From the NCBI GenBank assembly GCA_028293805.1, contig JAQGOC010000341.1:1-61734 (forward strand): 61,734 nucleotides of DNA. The letters run 5' to 3'. Position 1 is the stretch's first letter. Each line of letters starts with the position of its first letter. Positions 43,396-52,700 of this stretch are shown here, piece after piece. The position numbers and the translations under genes are program-made. The notes below the pieces were generated by a model. The model did no database searches and was not told the origin of the DNA. It saw only the letters and a list, made by a program, of their open reading frames with translations. The stretch is from Gammaproteobacteria bacterium (lineage in GTDB: Bacteria > Pseudomonadota > Gammaproteobacteria > Steroidobacterales > Steroidobacteraceae).

Positions 43396-45777
43396 ATGCC
43401 GAACAACACTTTGGCTGACAAGTTCCGAACCATGGACTATGGGACGGCGCCCGAAGACCCGGCCGTCTCTGTGGCGTGGCTGGATCACTTCAAGCGCCGC
43501 TTTGGTCATTTCATCGACGGCGGCTGGGCCGCTCCCGCGCAAGGGCGATACTTCGCGACCTCTGATCCCTCGACCGGTGAGAAACTCGCGGATATCGCCC
43601 AGGGCAGCGTGGCTGATGTGGACGCCGCCGTCAAAGCAGCGCGCGCGGCGCTACAGCGCTGGCAGGCGCTGACGCCACACGCGCGGGCCCGGTTTCTGTA
43701 TGCGCTCGCACGCCAGGTGCAGAAGCACGCGCGGCGGCTTTCGGTGTTGGAAACGCTCGACAACGGCAAACCTATCCGGGAGAGCCGGGATATCGACATC
43801 CCTCTGGTGGCGAGGCATTTCTATTACCACGCCGGGTGGGCGCAACTGCTGGACCAGGAATTCCCCGGCTATCAGGCATGCGGCGTCGTCGGCCAGATCA
43901 TTCCGTGGAACTTTCCGTTGCTCATGCTCGCGTGGAAAATCGCGCCGGCACTGGCCGCCGGAAACACGGTCGTGTTGAAGCCGGCGGAGTTTACGCCGCT
44001 CACCGCTCTCGCGTTTGCGGAGTTGTGCAACGAGGTAGGACTGCCGAAGGGCGTCGTGAATGTCGTCACTGGGGATGGGTCCACCGGCGAGGCATTGGTC
44101 CTGCACCCGGACGTGGACAAGATTGCATTCACGGGCTCGACGGAAGTAGGCCGGGCGATCCGCCGGGCCACCGCGGATTCGCACAAGAAGCTGTCGCTCG
44201 AGTTGGGGGGGAAATCCCCTTTCATAGTATTCGAGGACGCGGATCTCGACAGTGCCGTGGAAGGCCTCGTCGACGGGATCTGGCTCAACCAGGGCCAGGT
44301 TTGTTGCGCGGGGTCGCGCCTGCTGATGCAGGAGAGCATCGCGGGCCGGTTGACCAAGAAGCTCCAGGCGCGGATGGCCGCTCTGCGGGTCGGGCCGCCG
44401 CTGGACAAGACAACTGACATCGGCGCGATCGTCGCGCGTGTTCAGCTGGAACGAATCGAACGTCTCGTCGCGCAAGGGGTGGCCGATGGGGCCGCCTGCT
44501 GGCAGCCGGACCTGCCGCTGCCGTCAAAAGGCCTGTACTACAGGCCGACCCTGTTCACAAACGTCCATCCGACCTCGGTCGTGGCGCAGCAGGAAATTTT
44601 CGGGCCGGTGCTGGCGGCTATGACATTCAGAACGCCGGCGGAAGCCGTGGAGCTCGCCAACAACACCGCGTACGGGCTCGCGGGGAGCGTGTGGAGTGAG
44701 AGCGTCAATGTAGCGCTTCAGGTTGCCGCGCGAATCAAAGCGGGCGTGGTATGGGTGAACAGCACCAACCTGTTCGATGCCGCATGCGGCTTCGGCGGCT
44801 ACCGGGAGAGCGGTTTCGGAAGAGAGGGCGGCCGCGAGGGATTGCGGGAGTACCTGGACCCGATCTGGTTCCGGAAGGCCCCGATGCTGAACCGGGGCAG
44901 TCCCCGCAGTCCGGACCTGACACAAGCGGCGCAGCCGGCGATTGATCGTACCGTGAAGCTCTACATCGGGGGTAAGCAGGTGCGCCCGGATTCGGGCTAC
45001 AGTATGGAATGCCGCAGCAGCGAAGGCGTGTTGCTCGGCGAGACCCCTCTGGGCAACCGCAAGGATATCCGCAACGCCGTCGAGGCGGCGCGGCGCGCGC
45101 AACCGTGGAGCAGTACCACCGCCCACAATCGGGCGCAGGTCCTCTACTACATCGCCGAGAACCTGTCGCAGCGTGGGAAGGAGATCGCCGCCCGCCTCGC
45201 TGGGGTAGTGGGCCGGCGACAGGCGGCAAAGGAACTGCGGCTCGGCGTGGAGCGGCTGTTTTCGTACGCCGCATGGACCGATAAGTATGAAGGCGCGGTC
45301 CACTCCCCGCCCTTCAGGAACATCGCCGTGGCCATGAACGAGCCATTGGGTACCGTGGGAGTGTTGTGTCCCGAGCAGGCCCCGTTGCTCGGGATTCTAT
45401 CGTTGGTGCTGCCACTGGTGGCGGCGGGAAACTGTGTGGTCGCCGTTCCTTCGGCGGCCTATCCTTTGATCGTGGGCGACCTGTGCCAGATCTTCGAGAC
45501 GAGCGATGTCCCCGGCGGCGTCATCAACCTGGTCACCGGGCGGCCCGCTGAGCTGCTGCAAGTGCTGGCTGAGCACGATGACGTGGACGCGCTCTGGTGC
45601 CACGGCGACGAGGATCTGTGTGCCACCGCGAAGCGGTGCTCGGCCGGCAATCTCAAGCAGGTGTGGACGAACGAGGGGCGCGAGATAGACTTCTTCAGCG
45701 AACGTCAGGGCGAAGGCCGTTGGTACCTGGACCACGCCTATCAGGTCAAAAATATCTGGGTACCGTACGGCGAGTAA
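43396..45777 (+). CDS. double-domain aldehyde dehydrogenase (ALDH16-like)
   Basis: 793 residues, versus about 490 for ordinary ALDH. Domain 1 (about 30-490) is complete: IIPWNFPLLM, FTGSTEVGR, ELGGKSPFIVF and GQVCCAGSR with catalytic Cys303. Domain 2 (about 515-793) repeats the fold (KLYIGGKQVRPDSGYSMECR ... EPLGTVGVLCPEQAPLLGIL) but lacks the catalytic Cys and Glu, as in ALDH16. By position after deoC it should oxidise acetaldehyde. The repeat domain is probably structural. Confidence 0.9.
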   Translation: MPNNTLADKFRTMDYGTAPEDPAVSVAWLDHFKRRFGHFIDGGWAAPAQGRYFATSDPSTGEKLADIAQGSVADVDAAVKAARAALQRWQALTPHARARFLYALARQVQKHARRLSVLETLDNGKPIRESRDIDIPLVARHFYYHAGWAQLLDQEFPGYQACGVVGQIIPWNFPLLMLAWKIAPALAAGNTVVLKPAEFTPLTALAFAELCNEVGLPKGVVNVVTGDGSTGEALVLHPDVDKIAFTGSTEVGRAIRRATADSHKKLSLELGGKSPFIVFEDADLDSAVEGLVDGIWLNQGQVCCAGSRLLMQESIAGRLTKKLQARMAALRVGPPLDKTTDIGAIVARVQLERIERLVAQGVADGAACWQPDLPLPSKGLYYRPTLFTNVHPTSVVAQQEIFGPVLAAMTFRTPAEAVELANNTAYGLAGSVWSESVNVALQVAARIKAGVVWVNSTNLFDAACGFGGYRESGFGREGGREGLREYLDPIWFRKAPMLNRGSPRSPDLTQAAQPAIDRTVKLYIGGKQVRPDSGYSMECRSSEGVLLGETPLGNRKDIRNAVEAARRAQPWSSTTAHNRAQVLYYIAENLSQRGKEIAARLAGVVGRRQAAKELRLGVERLFSYAAWTDKYEGAVHSPPFRNIAVAMNEPLGTVGVLCPEQAPLLGILSLVLPLVAAGNCVVAVPSAAYPLIVGDLCQIFETSDVPGGVINLVTGRPAELLQVLAEHDDVDALWCHGDEDLCATAKRCSAGNLKQVWTNEGREIDFFSERQGEGRWYLDHAYQVKNIWVPYGE

Positions 45778-45800
45778 CGCATGATTCGATCGAGGTACAG

Positions 45801-46073
45801 ATGTGCAGGAACATCAGGACACTGTTCAATTTCGAGCCTCCGGCCACCGAAGCGGAGATTCGCGCCTCTGCGTTGCAGTTCGTCCGCAAGCTCAGCGGCT
45901 TCAACAGCCCCTCCAAGGCGAACGAAGCGGCATTCGAGCGCGCGGTCGAGGATGTGGCGGCGGCGGCGCGGGTTCTTATTACCTCCCTGACTACCACGGC
46001 CGACCCGCGTGACCGGGAAATAGAGGCTCAGCGAGCGCGCGCGCGGGCAGCGGAGCGATTCACAACGGGGTGA
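45801..46073 (+). CDS. DUF2277 small protein
   Basis: 90 residues from ATG 45801, with GAGG five bases upstream. MCRNIRTLFNFEPPATEAEI at the start and KLSGFNSPSKANEAAFERAV, then DREIEAQRARARAAERF, are diagnostic of DUF2277, a widespread cytoplasmic family of unknown function. It begins 23 bases after the ALDH stop and may simply ride the end of the operon. It converges with the pseudokinase gene. Confidence 0.93.
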   Translation: MCRNIRTLFNFEPPATEAEIRASALQFVRKLSGFNSPSKANEAAFERAVEDVAAAARVLITSLTTTADPRDREIEAQRARARAAERFTTG

Positions 46074-46095
46074 TTGTTGGAGCTTGCGGAATCCT

Positions 46096-47580
46096 TCAAC
46101 TCTGCCGTTGCGTAGTGGCGTGCGCGGTGGTACGGCCACGCGTGAACTGAAATCGCAACACCCACTTCCGGGAACTCTGCTGGTCTGCCGGAGCGAATTT
46201 CCACTTTTTGGCGGCTGCCAGGGCCAGGCGGGCGAAATACCTGCTGGGACCTGGATTTTCCAGGGCCGCGCTCACGACCTTGCCTGACCTATCGACCGTG
46301 ACGCGCACCACGACGTTGATACGGCCGCGAATCGTGTCGCGCGCACTGCGCGAAACGTCGGGAATTTCTTCATGCAGCACGGGGGATGGAACGCTTGCCG
46401 GCCTGGCCACCCCGGAATCCGCCTGGGCCGGGGGAGCAGGGACCTCGAGAGGCGCGGGTACGGGCATTCCGGGGTTTTGCGAAGCGGCTGAAGGCCTCGC
46501 AGCGGGTTGTTGGGGTGTGGCATGACGCTGAAACAGGTGTAAGCCAGCCCAAACCGCGAGCGCTAACGTGATGAGCAGCGCCAGGGCAGGGACGAGCAGG
46601 CGCTGTTTCGCCGGCTCCCGCCGACGAGTGGCTGAAGGCCGCGCATTGCGAGGGCCACGTCGAGGAGACGGCATCGCAACCTTCGGAGACGACGCCGCGG
46701 TCCTGGGAGTCAGCACCCTAGCCTCGGAAGGCGACATCACCAGCCCGGGAGATGACGCCGCAGCCCCGACAGGCAACACTTCCGGCTGAGCTCCTGTCCT
46801 CGCGGACACTTGTGGCGCCGGACTGACCCAGGCTTCGAGATCTGCGAGGGACGCACGGTTGGCTGGATCGCGGTTCAGGCAGCGCCGCACGATGCCTGCG
46901 AACGCGGGCGGAAGGCTCGTGGGCAGTGAGGGACTTTCGGCTCCTTTGTCGGGCCACGCAGGCATGTGCTGCGTGAGAGCCTCGACCGTGGTTACGCCCA
47001 GACTCCAGATGTCGCCCGCGGCGGAAGCACTGCAATCTCTTGCCTCCGGAGGATCGTACATGGAAGCCTGCGCGATACTTGCAGAGGATTCGCCAGCAGG
47101 TCGGATGGTGTCGCTCGCCAGTTTCAGCTGATCACCGACCACGAGAATGTTTGAGGGCTTCAGCTGGCCCTGCACCAGCTCCCTACCGTGAAGGAAGGCC
47201 AGCGCGCTCAGGGCGGGAGGCAGCATCTCGCGCACCTCCTCGACAGTAAGCGGCCGCCGGCTGAGAAGCTGCGCCAGATTCTGTTCCGCATATTCCATCA
47301 CGACGAACAGAAATGTGAGCTCTCCGAGCTGACAGCGGCCCGAGTCGAACAGGCGGATCAAGTGAGGGTGGGAGAGGCTGGTGGCGGTCCTCCAGTAGGC
47401 GAGCTGTGCCTCCATCAGAGTCGGAATAGCCGGGACTAGCTTGAGCGCTGCATTGGGAAGGTTTTGTGCCGGATACTCGGTAAGGAATACTCCACTGTGC
47501 ACTGAGCCACCGAGACAGCGGCGCAGGGGAAACGCACCATTGATTACCTGGCCTTCCCACTTCGTCCAGACCTCGGTCAT
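46096..47580 (-). CDS. pseudokinase - transmembrane - TonB C-terminal domain fusion
   Basis: 494 residues from ATG 47580; a GTG at 47598 is possible. Residues 12-255 are a Ser/Thr-kinase fold with Lys47 (AALKLVP) and MEYAEQNLAQLL, but the HRDLKPxN loop reads QGQLKPSN (catalytic Asp replaced by Gln139) and DFG reads SDT, so catalysis is unlikely. A basic/Pro/Ala linker leads to a membrane helix at 328-349. A Pro-Ala-rich periplasmic spacer (355-405) follows, and then a TonB C-terminal domain at 415-482 (INVVVRVTVDRSGKV ... LALAAAKKWKFAPA). Cytoplasmic pseudokinase and periplasmic TonB in one chain suggest regulated energising or sensing at an outer-membrane receptor. It is divergent from FecI/FecR/receptor. 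Confidence 0.88.
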   Translation of the reverse strand: MTEVWTKWEGQVINGAFPLRRCLGGSVHSGVFLTEYPAQNLPNAALKLVPAIPTLMEAQLAYWRTATSLSHPHLIRLFDSGRCQLGELTFLFVVMEYAEQNLAQLLSRRPLTVEEVREMLPPALSALAFLHGRELVQGQLKPSNILVVGDQLKLASDTIRPAGESSASIAQASMYDPPEARDCSASAAGDIWSLGVTTVEALTQHMPAWPDKGAESPSLPTSLPPAFAGIVRRCLNRDPANRASLADLEAWVSPAPQVSARTGAQPEVLPVGAAASSPGLVMSPSEARVLTPRTAASSPKVAMPSPRRGPRNARPSATRRREPAKQRLLVPALALLITLALAVWAGLHLFQRHATPQQPAARPSAASQNPGMPVPAPLEVPAPPAQADSGVARPASVPSPVLHEEIPDVSRSARDTIRGRINVVVRVTVDRSGKVVSAALENPGPSRYFARLALAAAKKWKFAPADQQSSRKWVLRFQFTRGRTTAHATTQRQS

Positions 47581-47950
47581 CGTCAGGCTTACCTCCACAG
47601 TTGCCAGGGGCGGCTCGAGAGCATACCCGATGCGGCCAGGGACTGATCAATACCCCCGCGCACCGTGACGTTCGGATGCTGCGGTGGTCCGCGGCGAAGC
47701 CGTCTTTGGGTGAGCCCTTCGAGGAGAACGGGGCCGCACTCGCAGGGCCCGGCGGCGGCGCGATTCAGGCCGCAGCGGTAAGTGCGGAGCGAGGGCGGTG
47801 GGGCGTGCTGTGATGCCGGCGGCGCCCGCGGCCTGAGAGCCGACAGAATTCAGCCATTTCCACGCCCATTGGGAGCAAGACGTCCGGATCGCGAAAATCC
47901 TCCTCGATCGAGGGGCCGTCGGATCACCCGCCTCCACAGACCGGAAAACT
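47581..47950. other. 370-base divergent region between pseudokinase and FecI-type sigma
   Basis: No gene is seen. It contains a 12-bp perfect palindrome CCTCGATCGAGG (47902-47913) and CCACAG-N9-CTGTGG (47934-47954), which flanks the proposed sigma ribosome site and covers its GTG. Both could be control sites; function is inference. Confidence 0.4.
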
Positions 47951-48571
47951 GTGGCCGTTGCGCCGCGCGTGCTTCGATTTTGCCACGCTGCCGTGCTAGG
48001 GTTGCCGGCACTCATCGAACTCAAACGCGTGCAACCCCTGGTCAACAAGGTCTCCGCCACCCGGCTGCGCAGCGAGCTCGGGCCCCGTTTTTCCGGACCC
48101 CTGATGAGCTTCTTTCTACGCCGGGTCAAGGATCGCTCGCAGGCGGAGGATCTCACGCAGGAGGTGCTTCTGCGGGTCATTCGCGCCTCCGACTGGGATC
48201 TGATCGAGAATGCGGAAGGGTATGTGTTCAAAGCGGCGGCCAATCTGCTGAATGATCACCGGCGACGGGTGCTGCGCAATCCCACCTTGAGCCCTCAGCC
48301 GCTCGAAGAAGCGCTGGAAGAGGAATTCCATAGTCAGCTGGTGGAGGATCGCTCGCCCGAACGCGTCTTACTCGGAGAGGCGACACTTGCGGAGGCTCTG
48401 CAGGCGCTGGAGGAGCTTGGCGAGCTGACGCGCAACGTCTTCATCCTGTTTCGGCTGGAGAACATGAAGCAGAAAGACATCGCCGCCTTGTACGGCATTG
48501 GGCACAGCACCGTGGAGAAACATGTCATGAAAGCGGTGCTGCACCTTGCAACGAGGTGTGGGCGTAAATGA
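47951..48571 (+). CDS. FecI-like ECF sigma factor
   Basis: 206 residues from GTG 47951; a later GTG at 48029 would give a more usual 180. Region 2 reads MSFFLRRVKDRSQAEDLTQEVLLRVI and region 4 ELTRNVFILFRLENMKQKDIAALYGIGHSTVEKHV, typical of the FecI group. Its stop overlaps FecR by four bases (ATGA), and a receptor with STN domain follows, so the classic receptor-FecR-FecI relay is expected. Confidence 0.9.
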   Translation: MAVAPRVLRFCHAAVLGLPALIELKRVQPLVNKVSATRLRSELGPRFSGPLMSFFLRRVKDRSQAEDLTQEVLLRVIRASDWDLIENAEGYVFKAAANLLNDHRRRVLRNPTLSPQPLEEALEEEFHSQLVEDRSPERVLLGEATLAEALQALEELGELTRNVFILFRLENMKQKDIAALYGIGHSTVEKHVMKAVLHLATRCGRK

Positions 48572-49653
48572 TCGGAGGCGTCGCACCCGACCGACTCTCA
48601 GAGGCCGCTGCGTGGCGGACTCGGCTGGGCGAGGCTCATGGCAGGTACGCTCAGGAGCTCGAAGCATGGCTGGCGCAGGACCCGCGCAACCGCGAGGCCT
48701 GGCAGCTCGTGCAGACGCCCTGGGAGCTTCTCGGCGAGCAGGCAACTTCGCCAGGGCTCATTCGGCTGCGCCGGGCGGCGTTAGCCCATGCGCACAGAGC
48801 GGGGCGGCCGCATTGGACTTCACGTTTCCGCTTTCCAGCCGCGCTGGCTACGGCTGCCGCAGTCCTGATTCTTGCGATGACATCACTCCTCATCTGGCAG
48901 GCGCACCGGTTCGACATCTACCGTACCCGGACGGGCGAGCGCCGTGTCGTCACACTCACCGATGGGTCACAGATCGCGCTGGACTCACAAAGTGAAGTCA
49001 GGGTCCGCTACAGCGCACAGGCACGCGAGCTCACACTGGCAAAGGGGCAGGCGCGCTTCGATGTAGCCCACGATGTGGAGCGGCCTTTCTCGGTCAGTGC
49101 GGGTGGGCACAAAGTCGTCGCCACCGGAACAGCGTTCAACGTCGATTTGCTGGGGTCCGATCTGCTGGTGACATTGATCGAGGGTCACGTCGTCGTGTTG
49201 CCTCAGAAGGCCGAGATCCGGCCCTTCGAGTCTTCCGCTGCCGCCGTGGCGTCGGGAGATTCGAGCCCAACGGTCACGACGGCGGCCAGGACGAAGCAGC
49301 GGCGCTTCTCATCCCGCATCCTGCTGGATGCGGGTGAGCAACTCGTGATCTCCCCGAGTGCGGGACCCAGGGTCACCAGTGTCAATGTCGACCGCGCGAT
49401 CGCGTGGGAGAACGGCGAGCTCGTGTTCGAAAACGAGCCACTGTCCACTGTCGTCGCGCGTGTGAGTCGCTACGGGGCACATCCGATCATCATCAGTGAC
49501 GAGCAGACGTCCAGCCTGCGAATCAGCGGCGTCTTCCACGAGGGCGACGTCGATGGATTCGTGAGTACCATCGTAAGCTACCTCCCCGTGCGCGCAGAGG
49601 CGAGGGACGGCTCGATCCGCCTGAGCGCCCGCAAGGCCGGCGAGGGTCTGTGA
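48568..49653 (+). CDS. FecR-like transmembrane anti-sigma factor
   Basis: 361 residues. The cytoplasmic N-terminal domain (about 9-60; SEAAAWRTRL ... NREAWQLVQ) binds sigma. One membrane helix at 89-110 follows. The periplasmic FecR domain (RTGERRVVTLTDGSQIALDS ... VSAGGHKVVATGTAFNV) covers about 117-210, and a C-terminal STN-like domain (NEPLSTVVARVSRYG) ends the protein. It transmits the ligand-bound state of the downstream receptor to the sigma factor. Confidence 0.93.
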   Translation: MIGGVAPDRLSEAAAWRTRLGEAHGRYAQELEAWLAQDPRNREAWQLVQTPWELLGEQATSPGLIRLRRAALAHAHRAGRPHWTSRFRFPAALATAAAVLILAMTSLLIWQAHRFDIYRTRTGERRVVTLTDGSQIALDSQSEVRVRYSAQARELTLAKGQARFDVAHDVERPFSVSAGGHKVVATGTAFNVDLLGSDLLVTLIEGHVVVLPQKAEIRPFESSAAAVASGDSSPTVTTAARTKQRRFSSRILLDAGEQLVISPSAGPRVTSVNVDRAIAWENGELVFENEPLSTVVARVSRYGAHPIIISDEQTSSLRISGVFHEGDVDGFVSTIVSYLPVRAEARDGSIRLSARKAGEGL

Positions 49654-49789
49654 TCGGGTAATTCCTGAATGCGCATTAAGGTTCGGGCAGCTTTTTCGTC
49701 GCTCCCCCGGAGGATCTTTCCACTTCCTACGTCTGTGTAGTTAAGTAGCCCCGCAATCTGACGGGGCCGATCGACACACGCACGGAAAA

Positions 49790-49797
49790 GGGGGGGG
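49790..49797. repeat. G8 tract abutting the receptor start codon
   Basis: Eight consecutive G residues lie directly before ATG 49798. The tract takes the place of a Shine-Dalgarno sequence and is prone to slippage. See the matching tract at 53473-53480. Confidence 0.6.
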
Positions 49798-52700
49798 ATG
49801 CGCATGTTGTTCTGCTTAGGATTTCTGAACACGGCCTGGGGCGCGCTGCAGGAAAAGATGTTCGGGAGGTGTGCGCGCCTGCGCCGCGGCCGAAATTGCG
49901 GACTGCGGATTCCCGGACTGCTCGTCACCTGGGCGGCGGCGATGCTGTTCGCGACGGCTGCGACGGCCCATCAGCGCACTTTCCATTTCGAGATCGAGCA
50001 TCAGCCGCTCTCGCAGGCCCTGCGAACCTATGGGCAGATCTGCGGACAAGACGTCATCTTTACCGAAGACGTCGTTGCCGGTGCGGGCACCGCCTTCCTC
50101 GCCGGGGACTACACGGCACAAGATGCGTTGAGCCGCTTGCTCGCGGGCACGGATCTCGTCGCGGAACACTCTCCTTCAGGCGCGCTGATGATTCGCCGGC
50201 CGCCGCGCGCCGCGAGCCCGGCGGCGACCCAGACTGCGCAGAGTCTCCACAGGATTGCATACGCGGGCGCTGACCTCCCGCTCGATCAGGCGGTTGCCGG
50301 GGGCTCACAAAGCGACTCGCCCCCGCAGGGACCGGCGGCACCGGAAGGCGCGGCCAGTCCGACCTCGAAGGTCGAGGAAGTCGTCGTTACGGGCTCGCGC
50401 ATCTCGCGCCGGGACTACGTGTCCGACAGCCCGGTGGTCACGCTGAGTCAGTCAGCGCTGGCCGCCGCCGGACAGCCGACTCTCGATCGCGCCATCGGCG
50501 AGATGCCGCAGTTCGCGGCTGCGCAGGGCACGAGCGAAGTGGGCGACGTGCAGGGTGCGACGGGCTTTTCGGGCGGGCAGGCGTACGGCGATCTGCGCGG
50601 GCTGGGCCCGAACCGCGCGCTGGTCCTGCTCGACGGGCGGCGCCTCATGCCGTCCAACCCAAACGGCTCGATCGACCTCAACACGATCCCGATGTCGATG
50701 ATCGAGAACGTCGAGATCATCACCGGCGGCGCCTCGGCGACTTATGGCTCGGACGCGATTGCCGGCGTCATGAACTTCAAGCTCCGCCAGCATTTCAGCG
50801 GCGTCGAGGTCAACGTCACGCATGGCGCAACGACGCATGGCGACGGCGCGACGAACCACGCCAGCGCCTTGATCGGCGGCAACTTCGCCGAGGGCCGTGG
50901 CAACGCCGTGGTCGCCTTCGAGTACTCGGAGCGGGGCGTGGTCCACGGCGCTGACCGTCCCTTCTTCCAGAATATCCGCCAACTCGCCAGGCCGCCTGAA
51001 GGCATCATTCCGGGGGGCCTCTTTGGCTCGCCCCCGACCATTGCCGCAGTAAACAGCGTCCTGGCGGGATATCCGGGCACTACGCCGATCGCCGGCTCCG
51101 GCCCCTATAACGGCTCGCTCGGTGTCAACACCGATGGGACCATCTTCACCGACCTCGCCGCGCCCAACTGCGTGCAGAACTACCGTGGGCTCGGCGCGAA
51201 GGGCGTGAATATCAGCAGCAATTGCAGGCAGGTCCAGGTCGCCCTCGGACAGTACTTCGCCATTCAGGTGCCGCTCACGAAATACAATTTCCTCGCGCGG
51301 GGCACCTACAACGTTACGGACAACATCTCGGCCTACGGCCAGTTCAGCTTCATGGAATCCTCTGCCCGGGACGAGACCGCGGCCGGCTCCACCGGCCCCG
51401 GGAAGTATTTCCTCGTGCCGCTCGACAACCCGTTCGTGCTCGGCAATCCGGCTCTGCAGACCATTCTCGCGTCCCGGCCGGCGAATCCCAGCAATCCCGC
51501 GGCGCTGACGCAGCCATTGGCTCTGACCAAGCTGCTCACGATGAGCGGCGATCGGATCCAGACGTTCAAATATGACGTGTACCAGGCTCTCGGCGGCCTC
51601 AAGGGTGAGATCCCGGGCACGGATCTCACGTGGGACGTGTACGCCTCGTTCGGCCGCAACCTTTTCAACAACACGCAGCAGAACGATACGAGCAAGGCCG
51701 CGATCGCGAGCATCCTGAATGGCACCGCGAACTTCACAGGGTCGGCCGGCACCTGCATCGGCTATGCCTGGAACCCGCTCGGTGTGCAGCCGCTGAGCGC
51801 CGGATGTCGCCAGTACGCGACCCGGGAGAATCTGAACACCAACACGATGACTCAGAAGAACATGGAAGGCACGCTGCAGGGAAAGATCATGACGCTGCCC
51901 GCCGGCGAGCTGCGCTTCGCATTGGGCGCGGATTACCGCGGCAGCAGTTTCGACTATCGTCCGGACTATGGCCTCGTGACCGCCGACACGCCGTCGTACG
52001 ACACAGCCGTTCCGACCTCGGGCACGCAGAACGTGCGCGAAATTTTCGGCGAGCTTCTCGTACCCGTGCTCAAGGACAAGCCGTTCGTTGAAGAACTGTC
52101 CCTCGACCTTGGTTATCGGCACTCGCTGTATGATGGTTTCGGAAGCGTCAATACCTGGAAGGCCGATCTCAACTGGAAGCCCATTCAGACCGTCGCGGTG
52201 CGTGGCGGCTACCAGCGGGCGATCCGCGCCCCGAGTCTGGGCGAGCTCTTCGCTCCTTCGATTACGGGTAATCTCAACATCGGGTCCCCGCCCAACGCGG
52301 GCGATCCATGCGCGTCCGGCAGCTCTTTCCGCAATGGCGCGAATGCCGCCCAGGTCGCGGCACTGTGTCAGGCGCAGGGTATTCCCGCGGCCCTGTATCC
52401 GACATTCACCTACGGCGTCGACTCCGTGCACGGCACCTCGGGCGGCAATACCACCCTCACGCCGGAGCGGGCCAGCACCTTCTCGATCGGTGCGGTGTGG
52501 AGTCCGCAGTTCGACAGCGCCCTGATGCACACCTTTCACGCGTCGGTCGACTATTACAACATCAAGATCACGAACGCAGTCGGCTCGTTGGCTTTGACCG
52601 ACATCCTGCCGCGCTGCTTCAACTCGGACGGCCTCAGCAACCCGACTTACTCGACCTCTAACATCTACTGTCAGCAGATCACGCGTGACTCCAATACGGG

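Noticed and set aside
47647..48243. Leftward 198-residue frame over the sigma factor start
   Set aside because: Ser/Arg-rich shadow without domain content.
49654..49789. ECF-type promoter (CTACGTCTGTGTAG region) before the STN receptor
   Set aside because: Suggestive, but I could not match a -35/-10 pair to a known FecI consensus, so it is not listed as a feature.
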